Positions 7,769-15,679 of a stretch of DNA of 64,000 nucleotides are shown here, one piece after another. This DNA comes from Paractinoplanes ovalisporus (GTDB taxonomy: Bacteria; Actinomycetota; Actinomycetes; Mycobacteriales; Micromonosporaceae). The translations under genes were made by a program, and so were the position numbers. The stretch spans positions 248,001 through 312,000 of the forward strand of contig NZ_JAENHP010000007.1 in NCBI RefSeq assembly GCF_016834655.1, in the 5' to 3' direction. The first letter of the stretch is position 1; each line of letters starts with the position of its first letter. The notes below the pieces were generated by a model that did no database searches, had not been told where the DNA came from, and worked only from the letters and a program-made list of their open reading frames with translations.

Positions 7769-8968
7769 GTGGAATGGGGTTCGTTGCGCGGGGTGGGACG
7801 GCGGCCGCTGCTCGCCCTGAGTGGGCTGGCCGCGGCCGGGGTGCCGCTGGTGAAGGTGGGGGAGCCCGCGGCCCGGCGGCCGGTTGAGGATTACGAGCGG
7901 TTCGTGGCGCGGCTGGCCGCCGAGGACAGGTTCTCCGGGGTGGTGATGCTGGCGCACAAGGGGCGGACGGTGTTGTCGCGTGCCTACGGCATGGCCGATC
8001 GGGAGCGGGGCATCCGAAACCATGAAGCGACCGCGTTCAATCTGGCCTCGGCGAGCCAGCCGTTTCTGGCGGTGGCCGTCCTGCAGTTGATGCAGCAGGG
8101 CCGGCTGGCGCTGTCGGACACCGTGGGCCGGCACCTGAGCGGCCTCCGGCCCGAGATCGCCGAGAAGGTCACCATCCACCACGTGCTGACCGGCACCTCG
8201 GGCATGGACGCGCCGATGCCGGACTGGCGGCACGTGTATCGCAGCCGGGAAGAGGTGCGCCGGCACCACGTGCAGTGGGCGCGGCAGGCGACCCTGGCCG
8301 GTGTTCCCGGATCGGGGTCGAACGGGCACCTGCCCGGGGCCGGTGTCGGCCTGTCCATGGCGGCGCAGATCGTCGAGGCGTTGTCCGGCCTGACGTTCTG
8401 GGACTACGTACACCGGAACGTCTTTGACCGCAGTGGCATGCGCGGCTCGGGGTTCTACACGCGGACGCAGTGGCTCGCCGACGAGCGGATCGCCCACCCG
8501 TACATGCTCCAGGCCGACGGCCGCCTGGTCGACGCCGTCCGGAACCTCGATCTGGGCAGCGTGAACCCGAACATCCTGGGCCGCAATCCCGGTCGCGCCT
8601 TCATCGGGTACGCCTCGGGCGACGGCTTCGTGACCGCGCCCGACCTCGTACGGTTCGCCGAGGCGCTGCGCACCGGCACCGTTCTCGATCGGGTGCACGC
8701 CGGCCTGTTCGCCGGAGCCAAACTTCCCGGCCCGGTGGCGACGTCGTTCGACGGCTACACCATGCCGATCCACATCACCGAGGGCCAATGGGTGTTCGGG
8801 CGCGGTGGAGGCGGCCCCGGCGTCGGCGCCAACTGGAACGTCTATCCGGACACCGGCTGGGTCGGCGTCGTGCTCAGCAACAGCGACAACTCGGCGCTGC
8901 TGGAGATCCTGGAGAAGGAGGCCGAGGTCGTCACCGGTGCTCCAGCTGCGGCTGCCGCAGTCCGCTGA
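7769..8968 (+). CDS. Beta-lactamase-fold protein lacking catalytic Lys and Tyr (pseudoenzyme)
   Basis: A 399-residue protein of the serine beta-lactamase/esterase fold. It has a twin-arginine-like leader (GRRPLLALSGLAAAG). The motif that should read SxxK is SASQ (Ser94, Gln97), so the general base lysine is missing. The segment that normally reads Y-S-N is GSGSNGH (181-187), without the tyrosine. Surrounding family phrases (AVAVLQLMQQGRL, IHHVLTGTSGM, VEALSGLTFWDYV) are intact, so this looks like a folded but inactive homologue. The GTG start at 7769 follows a GGGGA box by 8 bases. Its 3' end overlaps the convergent TetR gene by 38 bases. Confidence 0.75.
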   Translation: MEWGSLRGVGRRPLLALSGLAAAGVPLVKVGEPAARRPVEDYERFVARLAAEDRFSGVVMLAHKGRTVLSRAYGMADRERGIRNHEATAFNLASASQPFLAVAVLQLMQQGRLALSDTVGRHLSGLRPEIAEKVTIHHVLTGTSGMDAPMPDWRHVYRSREEVRRHHVQWARQATLAGVPGSGSNGHLPGAGVGLSMAAQIVEALSGLTFWDYVHRNVFDRSGMRGSGFYTRTQWLADERIAHPYMLQADGRLVDAVRNLDLGSVNPNILGRNPGRAFIGYASGDGFVTAPDLVRFAEALRTGTVLDRVHAGLFAGAKLPGPVATSFDGYTMPIHITEGQWVFGRGGGGPGVGANWNVYPDTGWVGVVLSNSDNSALLEILEKEAEVVTGAPAAAAAVR

Positions 8969-9527
8969 CGAGCAGGGTCACGATCTTCCGTACGTCGTAG
9001 TCGGGGTCGACCGGGGTGAAAGCAACCAGGTCGCCGACCGCGCGGATCAGCTGGTAGGCCGTGATCGGGGCGACGACCTCGCCGGACGCCCGGGCTGCCT
9101 CGAGCATGTCGGTCAGCACGGGCACGAGGCGCTCCACGAACAGCACGTGGAGGCCGGTGAAGCCGTCGGGGTCGCCTTCCCAGACCCGGGCCAGTCCGTG
9201 TTTCGTCCCGAGGAAGTCGACGAACAGGTGTATCCAGCTCAGGATCGCGGCGAAGGGCGAACCGGCCGACTCGAGCAGGGCCGGCCCGGCTTCCGCGCAC
9301 GCGTCGACCTGGTGGCGGTACACGGCGACGACCAGGTCGGAGCGGGTGGGGAAGTGGCGGTAGAGCGTCGCCACCCCGACCCCGGCGGCCGCTGCCACCT
9401 CGCGGACCGGCGCGTCGACCCCGGAGGTGGCGAACACCGACGCCGCCGCGTCGAGCAGGGCGCCCTCGTTGCGTTTGGCGTCGGTGCGACGGCGTCGGGT
9501 GGCCGGACGCGGCTCGGAGGTGTCCAC
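8931..9527 (-). CDS. TetR-family repressor of the adjacent hydrolase/SDR genes
   Basis: A 198-residue regulator. After an arginine-rich start, the N-terminal helix-turn-helix reads GALLDAAASVFATSGVDAP, REVAAAAGVGVATLYRHF and PTRSDLVVAVY, the textbook TetR order. The C-terminal domain is the variable ligand-binding part. GTG at 9527 is the best start, although AGGG directly abuts it; longer frames run into the operator. The gene is divergent from the alpha/beta hydrolase at 9662, and the space between contains a strong dyad that fits a TetR operator. Its 3' end overlaps the convergent gene by 38 bases. Confidence 0.88.
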   Translation of the reverse strand: MDTSEPRPATRRRRTDAKRNEGALLDAAASVFATSGVDAPVREVAAAAGVGVATLYRHFPTRSDLVVAVYRHQVDACAEAGPALLESAGSPFAAILSWIHLFVDFLGTKHGLARVWEGDPDGFTGLHVLFVERLVPVLTDMLEAARASGEVVAPITAYQLIRAVGDLVAFTPVDPDYDVRKIVTLLVSGLRQPQLEHR

Positions 9528-9559
9528 CCCTGAATGATCGCACGTGGCCGACGTGTTGT

Positions 9560-9610
9560 GGAACACGGTTCCGTTAAGGCATTGCATAACGGAACCGTGT
9601 TCCATATCTT
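9560..9610 (+). promoter_or_regulatory. Operator pair and promoter for the hydrolase-SDR genes
   Basis: Two copies of the palindrome GGAAC-N3-GTTCC (9560-9572 and 9591-9603) lie in inverted order as part of a perfect 17-bp dyad (9560-9576 with 9587-9603). The second copy sits inside the 17-base spacer of a good promoter, -35 TTGCAT (9582-9587) and -10 TATCTT (9605-9610). A repressor bound there would block RNA polymerase. A further small hairpin (CGATCCG 9622-9628, CGGATCG 9635-9641) lies in the leader. Repressor identity (the TetR at 8931) is inferred from position. Confidence 0.8.
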
Positions 9611-9661
9611 AGGTGGAACAGCGATCCGTTTTCGCGGATCGTCCGCCCCGGAAGGACCAGA

Positions 9662-10570
9662 ATGTCTACTTCAACCACCGCCTCTCAGGTCATCAGCGTC
9701 CGTCCGGTGACGCTCCCGGCCGCCCATCGCGGCGACGACCTGCAGGTGCGGATCACGGCGCCCGTCGCCGGCACGGAACTCCCGGTCATCGTGCTGGCGC
9801 ACGGCTTCGGCGGGTCGATGAACGCCTACGACCCGCTGGTCGACCACTGGACGGCCAACGGGTTCGTCGTCGTCCAGCCGACCTTCCTCGACTCCGCCAC
9901 CCTCGGGCTGACGCCCGCCGACCCCCGCTACCCGGCCATCTGGCAGATCCGGGTCGACGATGTCGAGCGGGTCATCGACGAACTCGACACGGTGATCGGC
10001 GCGGTGCCCGGCCTGGCCGGGCGGGTCGACACCGGCCGTCTGGCGGTCGCCGGTCACTCCTGGGGTGGCCAGACCGTCGGGATGCTGCTCGGAGCCCGCG
10101 TCGTGGGCGCCGACGGCCGGCCCGGCGAGGACCGCACCGACAAGCGGGTCAAGGCCGGAGTGCTGCTGGCCACCACCGGAACCGGCGGCGCCGACCTGAC
10201 CCCGTTCGCGCAGCAGAACTTCGCGTTCATGAGCCCCGACTTCGACCAGCTCACCACGCCCACGATCGTCGTCGCCGGCGACCGCGACCAGTCGATGCTG
10301 TCCACGCGCGGCCCCGACTGGTTCACCGACGTCTACCACCTGAGCCCCGGCGCCCGGCACCTCGTCACCCTGACCGGTGGCGAGCACACCCTCGGCGGCA
10401 TCCACGCCTACGGCTCGACGGACACCACCGATGAGAGCCCGGAGCGTGTCGACCTCGTACGCCGCTCGACGACGGCCTTCCTCCAGCAGGTCCTCGAGGT
10501 CGACCCGGCCGCCTGGAGCACGCTGGTCGCCTCGTCCACCGAGCCGGCCGGCCGCATCGAATCCAAGTGA
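9662..10570 (+). CDS. Alpha/beta hydrolase (dienelactone-hydrolase/chlorophyllase-like)
   Basis: A 302-residue cytoplasmic hydrolase. The oxyanion region is VIVLAHGFGG (62-71) and the nucleophile elbow is AVAGHSWGGQ. A late strand (TIVVAGDRDQS) supplies the probable acid, and GGEHTLGG the catalytic histidine. This arrangement is seen in dienelactone-hydrolase and platelet-activating-factor-acetylhydrolase-like enzymes. The ATG follows GAAGGACC. It is the first gene after the TetR-operated promoter and is followed by an SDR oxidoreductase, so both probably act on the ligand of the repressor; that is inference. Confidence 0.8.
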   Translation: MSTSTTASQVISVRPVTLPAAHRGDDLQVRITAPVAGTELPVIVLAHGFGGSMNAYDPLVDHWTANGFVVVQPTFLDSATLGLTPADPRYPAIWQIRVDDVERVIDELDTVIGAVPGLAGRVDTGRLAVAGHSWGGQTVGMLLGARVVGADGRPGEDRTDKRVKAGVLLATTGTGGADLTPFAQQNFAFMSPDFDQLTTPTIVVAGDRDQSMLSTRGPDWFTDVYHLSPGARHLVTLTGGEHTLGGIHAYGSTDTTDESPERVDLVRRSTTAFLQQVLEVDPAAWSTLVASSTEPAGRIESK

Positions 10571-10574
10571 TCCC

Positions 10575-10607
10575 GGAGCCGGCCGGGGTCGCTCTCCGGC
10601 CGGCTCC
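10575..10607 (+). terminator. Intergenic hairpin between hydrolase and SDR genes
   Basis: A perfect 12-bp inverted repeat (GGAGCCGGCCGG 10575-10586, CCGGCCGGCTCC 10596-10607) with a 9-base loop fills the short gap between two same-strand genes. It could end or reduce transcription into the SDR, or stabilise the upstream transcript. No T-run follows. Confidence 0.5.
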
Positions 10608-10629
10608 ACCGCGACCAGGGAGCCTCAGC

Positions 10630-11625
10630 GTGATCAAGCATCAGCATCCCCTCGGCAGCGGCTTCACGGCTGCCTCCACCGCCGACGACGTTCTCGACGG
10701 CGTCGACCTGACCGGCGTCAACGCGGTCGTCACCGGTGGTCACTCCGGCATCGGCAAAGCCGTCACCCAGGCCCTGGCGCGCGCGGGCGCGGCCGTCACG
10801 GTCCCAGCCCGCAATCCGCGACGCGCCGCCGAAGCCCTGAGCGCGACGGCGAACGTGACTGTCGCCCCGATGGACCTGCTCGACCCGGGCGCGATCGACG
10901 CCTTCGCCTCGGAGTGGGTGGCATCCGAGCGTCCGCTGCACATCCTGATCAACAACGCCGCGGTGCCCACGCCCGGAACGGTTCAACGGGACAGCCGAGG
11001 CTTCGAGGTGCAGTTCGCCACCAGCCATCTGGGGCACTTCCAGCTCACGCTCGCCCTGCACGAGCCACTTCGCCGCGCCGGCCGGGCCCGGGTCGTCAAC
11101 GTCTCGTCCGGCGCGCACCGTTTCGGGCGGATCCGCTGGGACGACCCCAACTTCGTTTCCTCGTACGACCCGGGAAGCTCGTACGCCCAGGCAAAGCTCG
11201 CCAACGTCCTGTTCGCGGTCGCGCTCGACGAACGGTGGGCGGCCGACGGCATCCGGGGTTTCGCCGTGCACCCCGGCGTGGTTCTGGGAACACAACTCAA
11301 CAGCGGCGGCAGCCGGGCCGACTACCAGAGGATGGGTCTCGTCGACGCCGCCGGGCAGCCCGTCATCGATCCAGCGGCGGGCAAGAAGACCGCCGAACAG
11401 GGCGCCGCGACCGTCGTCTTCGGCGCCGCCAGCCCGCAGTTGCACGGCCTGGGCGGCCTCTATCTCAACAACAGCGACGTCGCCCCGATCGACGACCGCA
11501 CCCTGCCCCCGACCGCCGACGCGATCCCCGCCGACGCGATCTCGCACGCACTGGACACCGAGACGGCGGCTCGCCTGTGGACCCTGAGCCAGACCCTGCT
11601 CCAGGACCGTCAGGCAATGCCGTAG
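10630..11625 (+). CDS. Short-chain dehydrogenase/reductase
   Basis: A 331-residue NAD(P)-dependent oxidoreductase of the classical-to-extended SDR type. The cofactor loop is TGGHSGIG (35-42), the NNAA structural motif follows, and the active-site pair is Y185-AQA-K189 with an upstream serine in VVNVSSGAH. The length and the stretch after YxxxK resemble the retinol-dehydrogenase/protochlorophyllide-reductase-like group. The GTG start at 10630 follows AGGGAG by 7 bases. Probably co-regulated with the alpha/beta hydrolase by the TetR protein. Its last 16 bases overlap the 3' end of the convergent gene. Confidence 0.85.
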   Translation: MIKHQHPLGSGFTAASTADDVLDGVDLTGVNAVVTGGHSGIGKAVTQALARAGAAVTVPARNPRRAAEALSATANVTVAPMDLLDPGAIDAFASEWVASERPLHILINNAAVPTPGTVQRDSRGFEVQFATSHLGHFQLTLALHEPLRRAGRARVVNVSSGAHRFGRIRWDDPNFVSSYDPGSSYAQAKLANVLFAVALDERWAADGIRGFAVHPGVVLGTQLNSGGSRADYQRMGLVDAAGQPVIDPAAGKKTAEQGAATVVFGAASPQLHGLGGLYLNNSDVAPIDDRTLPPTADAIPADAISHALDTETAARLWTLSQTLLQDRQAMP

Positions 11626-12329
11626 CGGACGTGACTCGACATGTCCCCCAAAATATGGGCGGCGCCCAGGTCGAATGCGATGTCCTGATCGCCGCCGTGG
11701 TTGAGTCCACCCAGCCGGTTGACCTCGACATACCAGGGCGACAGGTCGGACCGCGGCCCGTCCGGGCTCATGGCGGTGCCACCCAGGTGCTCCATGGCGA
11801 ACTTGTCGTAGAGGTTCGGCACTTCCACACACCCGTCGTCGGTCGGGGACAGGCCGGCGTTGGGATCGTCGCGCTCGCGCAGCCAGAGGGGCCCGGCCGA
11901 GGCGTACGAGGGAATCTTGCCCTCCGGATCATCTTCCCCCTCAACGGGTGCGGCGGTCGGAGCGGGCCGCGCGGTCGGCGGCCCGGTCAGCTCGGCCTCG
12001 GTCAGCCACAACAGCGCGAACACCTGGTCGACCCCGTCATCGGCGAGGTGGAGATGCGGGTGGACGGTGCCTTCCGGCCCGCTCGGGCCGCGCCAGTAGA
12101 AGGCGTCGCACCACTGGAACACCGACACCCCAACCAGCTCGTCGCCGCGCCGCCGATAGCCCTCGGGCAGCCACAGCGTGAACCGGTGGTGCATCGGCTG
12201 CCCGGTCCGCGGCGTCCGGGGCCACACTGCCGGATCGATGGCCGGCCCGTGCGCCCCGGCCCAGCCAGCAGCCAACGCCCCGCCGACGGCCTGCTCATTG
12301 ACGCTGATGTCGTACGCCTTCACAGCCAC
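11610..12329 (-). CDS. Conserved-looking hypothetical protein
   Basis: A 239-residue protein that I do not recognise. It is rich in tryptophan and proline, has no signal peptide or membrane segment, and contains a region HHRFTLWLPEGYRRRGDELVG followed by acidic patches such as PVEGEDDPEGK. GTG codons at 12329 and 12323 are possible starts; the upstream 55 bases separate it from the divergent barstar gene. Codon usage and the absence of a better frame on either strand support a real gene. It ends 16 bases inside the SDR gene, tail to tail. Confidence 0.6.
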   Translation of the reverse strand: MAVKAYDISVNEQAVGGALAAGWAGAHGPAIDPAVWPRTPRTGQPMHHRFTLWLPEGYRRRGDELVGVSVFQWCDAFYWRGPSGPEGTVHPHLHLADDGVDQVFALLWLTEAELTGPPTARPAPTAAPVEGEDDPEGKIPSYASAGPLWLRERDDPNAGLSPTDDGCVEVPNLYDKFAMEHLGGTAMSPDGPRSDLSPWYVEVNRLGGLNHGGDQDIAFDLGAAHILGDMSSHVRYGIA

Positions 12330-12384
12330 GACACCCACACTAAAGTGCAGGCCGTACGCGCGCTGATGCCCGGGAGGGGGAGAA

Positions 12385-12708
12385 GTGGCTGAGGATCTGG
12401 TTGTCGATCTGCGGGGCCGGCCGATGGAGACACTGGACGACTTCTGGGATGCGGTCGCCGGTCCGTGCGGACTTCCGTCGTGGTTCGGGCGCAACATCGA
12501 CGCGTGGTGCGACACCATTCAGACCCGGGGAATCTCGGACGTGATCGACAGCCACGGCGCCGTCGTTGTTCACGTCGACAAGCGCGGACTCTTCGCCAGG
12601 AACGATCGCGAGACCCGGAATCTGAAACGAAGCTTCGCGGGTCGTCAGTCGAAACTCGTCATCCATCCTTACGAGGCTGCTTTGAATGGCGAGCATCAAC
12701 GGCCCTGA
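12385..12708 (+). CDS. Barstar-family protein (ribonuclease inhibitor fold)
   Basis: A 107-residue protein of the barstar family, small alpha/beta proteins best known for blocking barnase-type ribonucleases. The family signature is clear: VVDLRGRPMETLDDFWDAV, then GLPSWFGRNIDAWCDTI, matching the helix that in barstar plugs the nuclease active site. A GTG start at 12385 follows a GGGGGAGAA box. No barnase, EndoU or polymorphic toxin gene is visible nearby, so it is either an orphan immunity protein or has been recruited to another role. Confidence 0.8.
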   Translation: MAEDLVVDLRGRPMETLDDFWDAVAGPCGLPSWFGRNIDAWCDTIQTRGISDVIDSHGAVVVHVDKRGLFARNDRETRNLKRSFAGRQSKLVIHPYEAALNGEHQRP

Positions 12709-12720
12709 CGGCGACGAGGA

Positions 12721-13833
12721 TCAGGCGGGTCCGGCGGGGGCGATGAGGTCGAACGGCACGCGGTCGGTGGGGACTCCGTTGACCTGGAGGGCTATCGCGT
12801 GCGGGCCGGGGTGGTAGCGCCGTGTGGTGATGATGCGGAACGAGTGCTTGCGGCGTACCTCAAGAGTTTCTCCGGGGTTGACGGTGGCCGTTGTCAGTTT
12901 GAAGGTCTTGGCGGTCTGCGTGCCGTTGGCCCGCTGATGGTGGACCACGTAGTCGATCGCCAGGCGGGCCGGCTCGTCGCCGGCGTTGTGGACGGTCGCG
13001 TGGAACTCGATGGTGTCTCCCACGGCCACGATCGGCGTGTTCAGGGTGGGGCCCTCGATGCGCAGGCTGGTCGCGGCGGTGAAACCCAGCGCGGCCAGCG
13101 CTCCGGCGTCGCCTCGTTTGATCAGGGTGCGGAGGGCGTGCCGTACGGTCCGGGCGGTGTTCTGGTCGGGAGAGGCCAGCCAGCGGGTGACCGTGTCGAC
13201 GACCAGGGCCGGATGGTCGCGGCTCAGGTCGTTGAGGTGGTTGGCGACCGAGCGGCGCACGTAGTCGCTGGGGTCGCGATAGAGGGCGTCGAGGATCGGC
13301 ACGGTGACGCCGTGCCGGCTCAGGATCTCGGGCACCCGCACCGACCACGGCAGGTAGGGGCGGGCACCCTCCGAAGCCAGCCGCCGCACGTCGGTGTCGT
13401 CGGAGCGGGTCCACTCGAGCATCGTCGCGAGGGCGCGGTCGAGGTCGTGGCGCAGCATCGTGCGGATGGCGAACTCGGCCGTCAGCAGGCCGGTCAGTTC
13501 GGCCAGCAGCGCCATCGCGTCGTCGAAGTCGCTGGGGACGGGCGAGGCCACCGCACGGGCGGCCACCGCCGAGGTGACCGGCCAGACCATCCAGCCTTCG
13601 ATCCGGGCGGAACGCGCGATCCGCGCCAGTGCGGAGTAGTCGCCGGGGATGTCGGTCAGCAGGGCGTCCCGCAGCAGGTCCGCGCGCTCCCGCAGGGCCA
13701 GGCCGTCGAACCCGCGCGCGGCCGCCTCCAGGGTCGGCAGGGGCAGGTCAGGAGCGGTTTCCCGTACGGCGTGAGTCAGGTTCTCGGCCGTCCGGGCGCT
13801 GAGCAGTTCGTCGGCGAAGGGCATGGCACCCAT
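12721..13833 (-). CDS. AlkC-type DNA alkylation repair glycosylase with C-terminal Ig-like domain
   Basis: A 370-residue HEAT-repeat protein. The phrases DDTDVRRLASEGARPYLPW and YVRRSVANHLNDLSRDHP are hallmarks of AlkC/AlkD-type DNA glycosylases, which excise alkylated bases such as 3-methyladenine (and, for AlkC, 3-methylcytosine) without flipping the base. The last roughly 110 residues form a predicted beta-sandwich (PTLNTPIVAVGDTIEFHATV onward), as in the AlkC proteins known to carry an Ig-like domain that helps grip DNA. Starts at 13833 and 13824 are both possible. The upstream BKACE gene ends 6 bases away, so the two are probably one transcript. Confidence 0.85.
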   Translation of the reverse strand: MGAMPFADELLSARTAENLTHAVRETAPDLPLPTLEAAARGFDGLALRERADLLRDALLTDIPGDYSALARIARSARIEGWMVWPVTSAVAARAVASPVPSDFDDAMALLAELTGLLTAEFAIRTMLRHDLDRALATMLEWTRSDDTDVRRLASEGARPYLPWSVRVPEILSRHGVTVPILDALYRDPSDYVRRSVANHLNDLSRDHPALVVDTVTRWLASPDQNTARTVRHALRTLIKRGDAGALAALGFTAATSLRIEGPTLNTPIVAVGDTIEFHATVHNAGDEPARLAIDYVVHHQRANGTQTAKTFKLTTATVNPGETLEVRRKHSFRIITTRRYHPGPHAIALQVNGVPTDRVPFDLIAPAGPA

Positions 13834-13839
13834 GATCCG

Positions 13840-14571
13840 TCATGGGCGCAGCGCGGCCGCCGCCCGTACGAGGGAAGCGTTGTCGGGGGCGGTTGTGCCG
13901 TCGGGCAGCAGGACGGAGTCTTCGAAACCGACCCGCGTGTCGTGGCCCCGGCGGAACGCGTCGCGTACCAGGGGCCACGTCCAGTCGTTCATGCCGTGGG
14001 TCAAGCGGGGGCAGGTTGAGCCGGCCTCGTCGAGCAAGTCGTTGACCTGCTGGGCCACCGTTTCGGGCGGGCCCTGGAGGAAGTAGGGCTCGCCGGGGTC
14101 GAGTTCGATGCTGACCCGGCTCACGAGCGGCAACAGGCCCGAACCGAGCAGCGCGGGCATCTCCTGCGGCGACCACAATCCCACGTCGATGCCGATGCCG
14201 GCCTCCAGCATGGCCGCCATGACGTCGGCGAAGCCCTCCTCCGAGAGGTTCACCGTGGCGACGTCGACGCCCTCCCACTCCCGGATCATCGCGATGCGGT
14301 CGGCGAGGCCGGGCACGATCCAGGCGCCCGTGGTGAGGCCGATTTCGATTTTCCCGTACGCGACCTCGCGCACCCGCCGGCACGTCTCGTTCACGACCGC
14401 GGGGTCCAGGGTCTCGGCGCCCGAGGAATCGCGGACGTGCAGATGCACGCCGTCCGCGCCGGCCGCGAAACACCGGGTCAGCTCGGCGGTCAGCTCGTCC
14501 AGGGTGACCGGCATGGCCGGATGGACGTCCTTGCCCCACGGACCGTTGGGGGTCACCTGCAGCATGGTCAT
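13840..14571 (-). CDS. BKACE family enzyme (beta-keto acid cleavage, DUF849)
   Basis: A 243-residue TIM-barrel enzyme. The motif GADGVHLHVRD (39-48) carries the paired histidines (His43, His45) that bind zinc in beta-keto acid cleavage enzymes. Later family features include IGLTTGAW, NLSEEGFADVM and VGFEDSVLLPDG. These enzymes condense a beta-keto acid with acetyl-CoA to give a CoA ester and acetoacetate; the physiological keto acid cannot be told. The ATG at 14571 directly abuts the ATG of the divergent GNAT gene. A second in-frame ATG lies at 14565. Followed closely by the AlkC gene. Confidence 0.83.
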   Translation of the reverse strand: MTMLQVTPNGPWGKDVHPAMPVTLDELTAELTRCFAAGADGVHLHVRDSSGAETLDPAVVNETCRRVREVAYGKIEIGLTTGAWIVPGLADRIAMIREWEGVDVATVNLSEEGFADVMAAMLEAGIGIDVGLWSPQEMPALLGSGLLPLVSRVSIELDPGEPYFLQGPPETVAQQVNDLLDEAGSTCPRLTHGMNDWTWPLVRDAFRRGHDTRVGFEDSVLLPDGTTAPDNASLVRAAAALRP

Positions 14572-14574
14572 ATG
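14569..14574. other. Abutting divergent start codons (CATATG)
   Basis: The two ATG codons of the BKACE gene (minus, 14571-14569) and the GNAT gene (plus, 14572-14574) touch in the palindrome CATATG. There is no intergenic space, so each gene's promoter and any ribosome site must lie within the other's coding region, unless one true start is further in. Confidence 0.6.
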
Positions 14575-15072
14575 CCCAACCTAAGCGCACGCCTGCGTCT
14601 CGAGCCCGTAGCCCCGCGCCACGCCGCCGACCTGCTGGCCCTCTACCGCGATCCGGCGGTCGCCGAGTGGTACGGCCGATGGACCCGCGCCGCGATCGAA
14701 CGCGAGACCCGCCGGATGGCCCGGGGCTGGCAGATCGACGGCGTGCACAAATGGATGGCGTACGACCGGGTGACCGGCCTGTGCGTGGGCCGCGGCGGCC
14801 TGTCCCGGGCCGTGGTGGACGGCCGCGACCGCCTCGAACTGGGCTGGGTGCTGCACCGCCGCTACTGGGGTCGCGGCTTCGCCACCGAGATCGGCCGGGC
14901 GGGGCTGGAGTTCGCGTTCGGCCCGCTGGACGCCGACGAAGTCGTCTCGTTCACCGAGCGGCGCAACCGCCGGTCCCGGGCCGTGATGGAACGGCTCGGC
15001 TTCCACCACACGAAGAACCTGCTGATCGAGGGCGTGGGATGTGCCCTGTACGAGCTCAGAAGGCCGCGATAG
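14572..15072 (+). CDS. GNAT-family N-acetyltransferase
   Basis: A 166-residue RimJ/RimL-type acetyltransferase. The order is RLRLEPVAPRHAADLLALY, a central ELGWVLHRRYWGRGFATEIGRAGLEFAF containing the acetyl-CoA loop (R-R-x-W-G-R-G-F-A), then FTERRNRRSRAVMERLGF. The acceptor is unknown. The frame stays open upstream to about 14437 inside the divergent BKACE gene, but homologous proteins begin close to the RLRLEP strand, so ATG 14572 is preferred. Its last 17 bases overlap the convergent MDMPI-like gene. Confidence 0.82.
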   Translation: MPNLSARLRLEPVAPRHAADLLALYRDPAVAEWYGRWTRAAIERETRRMARGWQIDGVHKWMAYDRVTGLCVGRGGLSRAVVDGRDRLELGWVLHRRYWGRGFATEIGRAGLEFAFGPLDADEVVSFTERRNRRSRAVMERLGFHHTKNLLIEGVGCALYELRRPR

Positions 15073-15679
15073 GGCTATGCGCGCGTTCGCGACGCGACAG
15101 GGTACGCAGCACCGGAAGAAAGCCGTGCCGCGCCAGGGACAGCCGGGTGAGACAGACGGCGACCGCGTCGGCGGCTTCGGGCGGCACCGCGGGGGTCGGG
15201 ACGGACAGGCTCACGGCCAGGTCGTCGAGGTGGACGGTCAGCTCGACCAGGCGGGTCAGCAGGCACTGGTCCAGCGGCAGCACGTGGGCGAAGACCCGCA
15301 CCGGCCGGTCGGGGGCCAGGGTGGGCAGCCGGGTCGCGAGGCGGGCGCGGGCCGCGTCGAAGTCGGCGGCCAGCGCGGCCGGACCCGCCAGGGCTTCCTC
15401 CTCGCCGGTCTCGCGGATGCGGCTGGGCACCACGCCGTCCAGGTCGGGGGCGGGAGCCGCGCCGGCCAGGTAATAGGCGACGGTGTCAATCGGGTCGCCC
15501 TCGCCCGGGGGTGCCGCCAGCCAGCGCTCGACGTTGAACACGGCCCGGGCCAGATGGCCGGCCAGGCCGCTGATCCGGAACGACGTCAGGGCGCTCGGCT
15601 GCTCCCAGCGCGCGACCAGCTCAGGGGAGTGCAGCAACTCGGAGACGACCTCGGCGGTGTCCAGGAACGGGCGGATCAT
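15056..15679 (-). CDS. DinB/MDMPI-type (mycothiol-dependent) metalloenzyme homologue
   Basis: A 207-residue four-helix-bundle protein of the mycothiol-dependent maleylpyruvate isomerase superfamily. The expected metal ligands are visible: SGLAGHLAR (His42) and the pair in VELTVHLDDL (Glu146, His150). These proteins use a metal and often mycothiol for isomerisation, conjugation or detoxification; this one's substrate is unknown. ATG 15679 overlaps the stop of the upstream ICL/PEP-mutase-like gene (ATGA), so the two are coupled. It ends inside the convergent GNAT gene. Confidence 0.75.
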   Translation of the reverse strand: MIRPFLDTAEVVSELLHSPELVARWEQPSALTSFRISGLAGHLARAVFNVERWLAAPPGEGDPIDTVAYYLAGAAPAPDLDGVVPSRIRETGEEEALAGPAALAADFDAARARLATRLPTLAPDRPVRVFAHVLPLDQCLLTRLVELTVHLDDLAVSLSVPTPAVPPEAADAVAVCLTRLSLARHGFLPVLRTLSRRERAHSPIAAF

